From Mucilaginibacter sp. (GTDB lineage Bacteria; Bacteroidota; Bacteroidia; Sphingobacteriales; Sphingobacteriaceae): a DNA stretch of 64,000 nt. This document shows, piece after piece, positions 60,081 through 64,000 of this stretch (its first letter is position 1; every line of letters starts with the position of its first letter). Position numbers and translations under genes: made by a program. The notes beneath the pieces are model-generated. The model saw only the letters and a program-made list of their open reading frames with translations. It was not told the DNA's origin and made no database searches. Location: the NCBI RefSeq assembly GCF_025359345.1, contig NZ_JANYGQ010000009.1:310001-374000 (forward strand), read 5' to 3'.

Positions 60081-61832
60081 ATGATAGGCGTCTCTACATC
60101 CCCATTTTATTTGTTTTTAACTCGCAAAGTTAACACCTGGTACAGCGTCAAGGATGGCAACTGGACCGACCCTAATGTTTGGATAAGTAATGCCCAGGGT
60201 AAACGAAATATTACTTCACCAAGAGCGGGTGACAATGTTTTTATAAATCACCAGGTAACAGTAAATGTGACAACTGCCGTAAACAACCTATTTATAGCTG
60301 GAACGTTAAAATTTGATCCAAATGGAAACATTCTTACTGTAACGGGAGACTTGCAGGCTACTGGAACGATTGACCAAAGTGCCGGTAACAACAACGCAAT
60401 AGTCGTAAAGGGGTTCAATAATTTCATTACTACGTTTATACCGGGTGCAGCCAGCGCAATAGAATATAATTCAGGATTAATGACACAGTCAATAATGCCA
60501 TTAACATATTGCAATTTACAAATTTCTGGTGGGACGGCAGTTACTAAATACCTAACGTCTAATTTAACAATTGGGGGTAATTTTTATTGTGGATCTGTTT
60601 TAGATACTAAAAACTTTAATTTATCGGTCGACGGATTCACTACTACTGGTCCACTTATAAGTTCCGGTAATTCGGGGATAATAATTTCATCCGGTAATAT
60701 ACTATTTAACGGAGCCATAATTGACGGTGGGGGAAAGAGCTTAAGTGTCATCGGGACAGCGTCAGTTGAAATGCGCGGAGGATGCTTTGGCGCTGGTTTT
60801 GATTTAGCACATTGTGATGTCAATTTTACTGCCACGCAAACGCTGAACGACGGATTCAATTTCGTATGTCATAATATAACAATGGCCGGATCAGTAGTGG
60901 TAACCAATATGTCTGATTCGGTAGTTACAGTGAAGGGGGTGATGAATGGAACCGTATCAAGTAGCACGTTTAATAATAACGGACAATTAATTTTTAACGA
61001 CCCTACATTGCCGATGGCTACCGGTGTGTTCAATCATAGGAATATGCCAAATTCGACTGTTGGTTATATATTCAACGGCAATTATACTTTGCCGTATACA
61101 TTATACGAAAATTTACAATTAGGGGGCACGGGCATAAAAAATACCTCTGAAAACACAACAATTAATTTTAATTTATTTTTAGGTACAACGTTAGAATTAG
61201 GTAATTATGATTTGACTATATCTGGAACCACAAGTGGTGGCAATTCAGCTTTTATAACTAAAAGTGGCGCAGGCAATTTATTATTTGCTGGTAAGGTAGA
61301 TATTGGAGGAATTACGTTTTTAAGTTCGCCCACAGTTGAATTTAGAAACGGATGGCAAACATTTGGAGATTTTATCTTCGCCACGGCCACAATAAATTAC
61401 ACAACCAATAATCAAACTATAGCTAATGGATTTTCTGTAACTACTTTTAATTGTGTATCTGTAATTGCCAATGGTATAACTGTTTCGTGCGATAGCCGCT
61501 TTGGTAATGCCTTTTTATTCAATAGCGTATTAGACGGAAGTAATTCTACTTCTACATTTAATAACATCGGTACTGTCAATTATAAAAACGCTCAACAACC
61601 GATGCAAACTGGACGATTATATTGTAATCAGTCTATAAATACGTTTACATATGGAGCTCTAGGCGATCAGGATATAACCGTACCGTCAGACGCAACACCG
61701 GGCTATAAAAATTTAATACTTAACGGTTCTGGCGTTAAAAGGTTATTGGGAAATATTTCTGTAAAAGGAACTTATACATTAGTATCGCCAGCAACACTTA
61801 ACTCAAACGGGTTCGCTTTGACCAATCCATAG
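60081..61832 (+). CDS. beta-helix-like phage tail or adhesin protein
   Basis: The 583-residue protein has a G8-like start (WYSVKDGNWTDPNVWISNAQGK, RAGDNVFINHQVTVN, in parts) and then long runs of short beta strands rich in Asn, Gly and Thr (GNILTVTGDLQATGTIDQ, FINNG-type turns), as in right-handed beta-helix tailspikes and adhesins. There is no signal peptide, which fits a phage particle protein rather than a secreted adhesin. Base composition is more AT-rich than the rest of the phage region. No catalytic site is apparent. Confidence 0.6.
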   Translation: MIGVSTSPFYLFLTRKVNTWYSVKDGNWTDPNVWISNAQGKRNITSPRAGDNVFINHQVTVNVTTAVNNLFIAGTLKFDPNGNILTVTGDLQATGTIDQSAGNNNAIVVKGFNNFITTFIPGAASAIEYNSGLMTQSIMPLTYCNLQISGGTAVTKYLTSNLTIGGNFYCGSVLDTKNFNLSVDGFTTTGPLISSGNSGIIISSGNILFNGAIIDGGGKSLSVIGTASVEMRGGCFGAGFDLAHCDVNFTATQTLNDGFNFVCHNITMAGSVVVTNMSDSVVTVKGVMNGTVSSSTFNNNGQLIFNDPTLPMATGVFNHRNMPNSTVGYIFNGNYTLPYTLYENLQLGGTGIKNTSENTTINFNLFLGTTLELGNYDLTISGTTSGGNSAFITKSGAGNLLFAGKVDIGGITFLSSPTVEFRNGWQTFGDFIFATATINYTTNNQTIANGFSVTTFNCVSVIANGITVSCDSRFGNAFLFNSVLDGSNSTSTFNNIGTVNYKNAQQPMQTGRLYCNQSINTFTYGALGDQDITVPSDATPGYKNLILNGSGVKRLLGNISVKGTYTLVSPATLNSNGFALTNP

Positions 61833-62050
61833 TAAACTCGGCGATCGCAATTATCAAAACCTTGCTACAAACAGGTCCGACAAACTTTAACTACATAAAA
61901 TTGCATATGTCATCTTAGCTGTCCTATAATGATATCAGGCAAAAATATTTCCACTCTGGCAAATCCAGCTCCTGGGCTGGCAACGCCCTTGGCACATAAC
62001 GACATTCCATAAAAACAGGTCTAATCAATTTTCATTTACCAATATTCCCT
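61833..62050. other. gap with no gene
   Basis: This 218-bp stretch has no convincing gene or repeat. It lies between the last fibre-type gene and the holin-like gene. Confidence 0.4.
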
Positions 62051-62380
62051 ATGACAACAATCGAAAACCATCAGCTAAAAGGCATCACCATAAAAAACAT
62101 AGTAGTCACTATAGCCAGCACAGCCAGTATTGTAGCTTCGGTTATGACAACCTATTTTGGCCTAAAGACAGATATATCAGCTATTAAGTCGGCCCAGGAT
62201 ACAGAGACCAGGGTGAATAACATCCGCATAGAAATGCTCGAAAGTGAAGTTACTGTTCTACAAAGGCAGGTTAGCCAAATTCATTTTGACAACAAAGCCA
62301 GCGACGAACTGTCAACAAATTCAATACCGGTAAAAACGGATCAATCAGTCTTGGCAAGCAATGCCGGAAAAGATAACTAA
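62051..62380 (+). CDS. holin/spanin-like small membrane protein
   Basis: The 109-residue protein has one N-terminal hydrophobic span (IKNIVVTIASTASIVASVMTTYF) and a coiled coil (TETRVNNIRIEMLESEVTVLQRQVSQI), followed by a polar tail. This matches small phage lysis-associated membrane proteins by layout only. It is the last phage-like gene before the tRNA-Leu genes. Confidence 0.5.
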   Translation: MTTIENHQLKGITIKNIVVTIASTASIVASVMTTYFGLKTDISAIKSAQDTETRVNNIRIEMLESEVTVLQRQVSQIHFDNKASDELSTNSIPVKTDQSVLASNAGKDN

Positions 62381-62409
62381 ACTTTGAATGCTTATAATAA
62401 GATGAAGCG

Positions 62410-62493
62410 TGCCCGGAACGAGATTCGAACTCGTACATCCTTACGAATGCCACCCCCTCAAGATGGTGCGTCTACCAATTTCGCCACCCGGGC
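62410..62493 (-). tRNA. tRNA-Leu (GAG)
   Basis: On the minus strand the sequence starts GCCCGGGTGGCGAAATTGGT and ends with the complementary CCGGGC plus discriminator A. The anticodon stem CCATC/GGTGG encloses TTGAGGG with anticodon GAG. There is a long variable arm and the T loop TTCGAAT, as expected for leucine. No CCA is encoded. Confidence 0.93.
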
Positions 62494-62584
62494 CTTTTTT
62501 ACAGTACGAAGTCTTAAGTCCGAAGTTAACGGTCTGTTGTCCAGACTTTCAACTTAGAGCTTAAGACTTTCGACTTAATGGATG

Positions 62585-62668
62585 TGCCCGAAGAGAGACT
62601 CGAACTCTCAAGAGACAATTCTCAACGGCTTCTGAGACCGCAACGTTTACCAATTTCGCCATCCGGGC
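62585..62668 (-). tRNA. tRNA-Leu (CAG)
   Basis: On the minus strand the sequence starts GCCCGGATGGCGAAATTGGT and ends CTTCGGGC plus A. The anticodon loop CTCAGAA gives anticodon CAG, and a long variable arm is present. It lies 92 bp upstream of the other tRNA-Leu on the same strand; an iterated-word inverted repeat (AAGTCTTAAGTCCGAAG and CTTAAGACTTTCGACTT) separates them. Confidence 0.93.
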
Positions 62669-62859
62669 ATTTTGAAAAGATTTGAGCAAGCAGGCTTTGG
62701 AAATTCCGTTTACTAAATGCTCCTATCTAAACAAGGATGCAAATATAAATTTTTAATGCAAAAAGCCATTCATTAAATATAAAAATCAGCAATGGGTTGC
62801 AACGTGGCGTTATAAAAATTAATTTCGGGTAAATTGTATAATTCTATATCCAGGTTAAA

Positions 62860-63876
62860 ATGAAAAAATCCCGTTTACTAACTACTTGTTTGTTAGCATT
62901 TTTAATATTTGCCACAACGCTAAAAGCGCAAACCATAGTTCAATTGCAAACCGGCAAGCCCACAAGTATTCGCGGCTTATCGGTTGTTGATGACAACGTT
63001 GCCTGGATAAGCGGTAGCCGCGGCTATATCGCCATCACACGCGATGGCGGCAAAAACTGGGACTGGACGCAGGTAAAAGGGTTTGAGAAAGCCGATTTCA
63101 GGGATATAGAGGCATTTTCGGACAAGACTGCCGTTATCATGAGCTCGGGTACCCCTGCGCTGGTTTTAAAAACTACAGACGGTGGCGCCACCTGGCAGGA
63201 AAAATATCGCAATACCGATACCACCTATTTTTTGGACGCCATGGACTTTGACACCCCAAAACACGGCTTAATTTTAGGCGACCCAATCAGGAATAAATTC
63301 TTACTGCTTGAAACAAACGACGGCGGTGAAACCTGGAACCCGTTTAAAAACATGCCCGATGCGTTGACTGGGGAGGCGGCGTTTGCAGCGAGTGGTACAT
63401 GTTTACGTGTTAGTAATGGCAATATACTTATAGCATCAGGTGGAAGTAATTCGAGGTTAATTTCTTACTCACAAAAGAAAGAAATTTGGGACTATTCAAA
63501 TTTTCCGATAGCTCATGGTAAAGCCAGCCAGGGGGCATTTTCGGTTGCGGTAGGTAAAAACAATGGGATAATGATTGGCGGCAACTATGAAAAGGACAAA
63601 ATAACTGATTCAGTTTCGGTCGGCTACATACCCCACCCGTTCAAATTATTAACTGAAACGGTTAGGCAACCGGCTGGCTTTCAATCGTGCGTAGAGTTCT
63701 TAAATGCCGACACTTTCCTAGCCACTGGCACGCCAGGCAGCAATATCACTATCGATGGCGGGAAAACATGGAAGCAAATTGACAGCACCAGCTATAACGT
63801 TTGCCGCAAGGCCAAACATGGAAAACTGGTGTTGTTAGCTGGCAACGGCGGCAAAATCGGAATTTTAAAAATGTAG
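62860..63876 (+). CDS. YCF48/BNR-repeat secreted protein
   Basis: The 338-residue protein has a signal peptide (MKKSRLLTTCLLAFLIFATT, cleavage after KAQ) and at least four Asp-box-type repeats (ITRDGGKNWDW, KTTDGGATWQE, ETNDGGETWNP, ITIDGGKTWKQ) of a beta-propeller. It belongs to the YCF48/photosystem-assembly-factor-like BNR group, common in Bacteroidota with no photosynthetic role. The protein is complete and stands alone. Confidence 0.85.
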   Translation: MKKSRLLTTCLLAFLIFATTLKAQTIVQLQTGKPTSIRGLSVVDDNVAWISGSRGYIAITRDGGKNWDWTQVKGFEKADFRDIEAFSDKTAVIMSSGTPALVLKTTDGGATWQEKYRNTDTTYFLDAMDFDTPKHGLILGDPIRNKFLLLETNDGGETWNPFKNMPDALTGEAAFAASGTCLRVSNGNILIASGGSNSRLISYSQKKEIWDYSNFPIAHGKASQGAFSVAVGKNNGIMIGGNYEKDKITDSVSVGYIPHPFKLLTETVRQPAGFQSCVEFLNADTFLATGTPGSNITIDGGKTWKQIDSTSYNVCRKAKHGKLVLLAGNGGKIGILKM

Positions 63877-63928
63877 CAAGCTGGCTACTAGGCGCTTAAA
63901 ATCATAAAAAAATAAATTAAAATAAGGC

Positions 63929-63959
63929 TTGCATACGCGGTTGAATAGTCCTATATTTG
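63929..63959 (+). promoter_or_regulatory. strong sigma-type promoter before a tRNA
   Basis: TTG at 63929-63931, 20 bp, then TATATTTG at 63952-63959 fit the Bacteroidota -33/-7 consensus. The predicted start near 63966 lies about 23 bp before the tRNA-like sequence. Confidence 0.65.
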
Positions 63960-63988
63960 CACCACTTTAAACGGAAACGATAAAGTAT

Positions 63989-64000
63989 GATTCCGTAGCT
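63989..64000 (+). tRNA. start of a probable tRNA, cut by window end
   Basis: The last bases GATTCCGTAGCT fit a tRNA 5' end: seven acceptor bases, then T8-A9 and the start of the D arm GCT(C). Only 12 bases are present, so isotype cannot be named. Confidence 0.45.

Noticed and set aside
43892..62380. Complete inducible prophage
   Set aside because: No portal, protease, major capsid, tape measure or integrase could be found, and host-type genes interrupt the modules.
62410..62668. tRNA-Leu genes as prophage attachment site
   Set aside because: I found no second copy of a tRNA 3' end near the other edge of the phage-like region and no integrase, so the link is only positional.

Overview
The window looks like a chromosome segment from a Bacteroidota bacterium, most likely a Sphingobacteriaceae member of the Mucilaginibacter/Pedobacter type. 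This is inferred from the protein families (a GT117 DUF2723 protein, a RemB/Wzi-like barrel, many Cys-Lys-Lys lipoproteins), from promoters of the Bacteroidota form TTTG-N20-TAnnTTTG, and from the repeat families. No species call is possible from sequence reading alone.

Layout. 1-8.9 kb: agmatine-to-putrescine genes (aguA partial, aguB), a lone receiver protein, an outer-membrane barrel, a wHTH-Fic fusion with a striking upstream iteron array, and a large GT117-type membrane protein. 9-19 kb: small oxidoreductases, an AraC regulator, and a glycoside operon (GH2, small secreted protein, TIM-barrel isomerase, then an SDR) divergent from a catalytically degenerate Nudix-wHTH regulator; two identical-format 21-bp palindromes sit over the divergent promoters. 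IS5-type transposon debris and a propeller lipoprotein follow. 19.2-22.2 kb: a compact arsenic operon (arsR, DUF6428, arsN2, acr3, arsC) with two matching operators. 22-25 kb: lipoproteins, one carrying CXXCH, and a DoxX-like membrane protein. 24.9-25.9 kb: a non-coding array of about eleven 73-74 bp tandem repeats lying between two convergent genes, next to an AT-rich AlbA/Schlafen-type ATPase gene. 27.9-34.7 kb: a complete pst-phoU phosphate system with its own outer-membrane porin and a divergent DUF47 gene. 34.8-37.4 kb: beta-carbonic anhydrase and a SulP transporter with a MITE between them. 38-43.5 kb: small hypothetical genes.

43.9-62.4 kb is an accessory, phage-derived region. It has a LexA/CI-type repressor, a three-gene replication-like operon, small and large terminase subunits, a tail-chaperone-like gene that needs a -1 frameshift at a T7 run, a frameshifted tail-fibre gene, structural proteins and a holin-like protein, but no recognisable portal, capsid, tape measure or integrase. 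Ordinary cargo is interleaved, mostly on the minus strand: lipoproteins, a PIN toxin-antitoxin pair, a pentapeptide protein, a CPBP protease and an RRM protein. One palindrome, ATGCCAATTrGCAT, precedes both the replication-like wHTH gene and the small terminase gene, which hints at coordinated control of the separated phage parts. Two tRNA-Leu genes border it at 62.4-62.7 kb, followed by a BNR-repeat protein and the promoter and first bases of another probable tRNA.

The window is unusually rich in short repeats: a REP-like family (CGTCATTGCGAGG type), a GC-rich palindrome family that has entered coding sequence at least three times, a 200-220 bp MITE present twice with apparent target duplications, and intergenic hairpins built from iterated short words. 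The strongest candidates for undescribed biology are the Fic iteron array (5386-5539), the 74-bp array (25041-25883), the Nudix operator pair (16020-16094), and the frameshift and shared operator in the phage-derived region.
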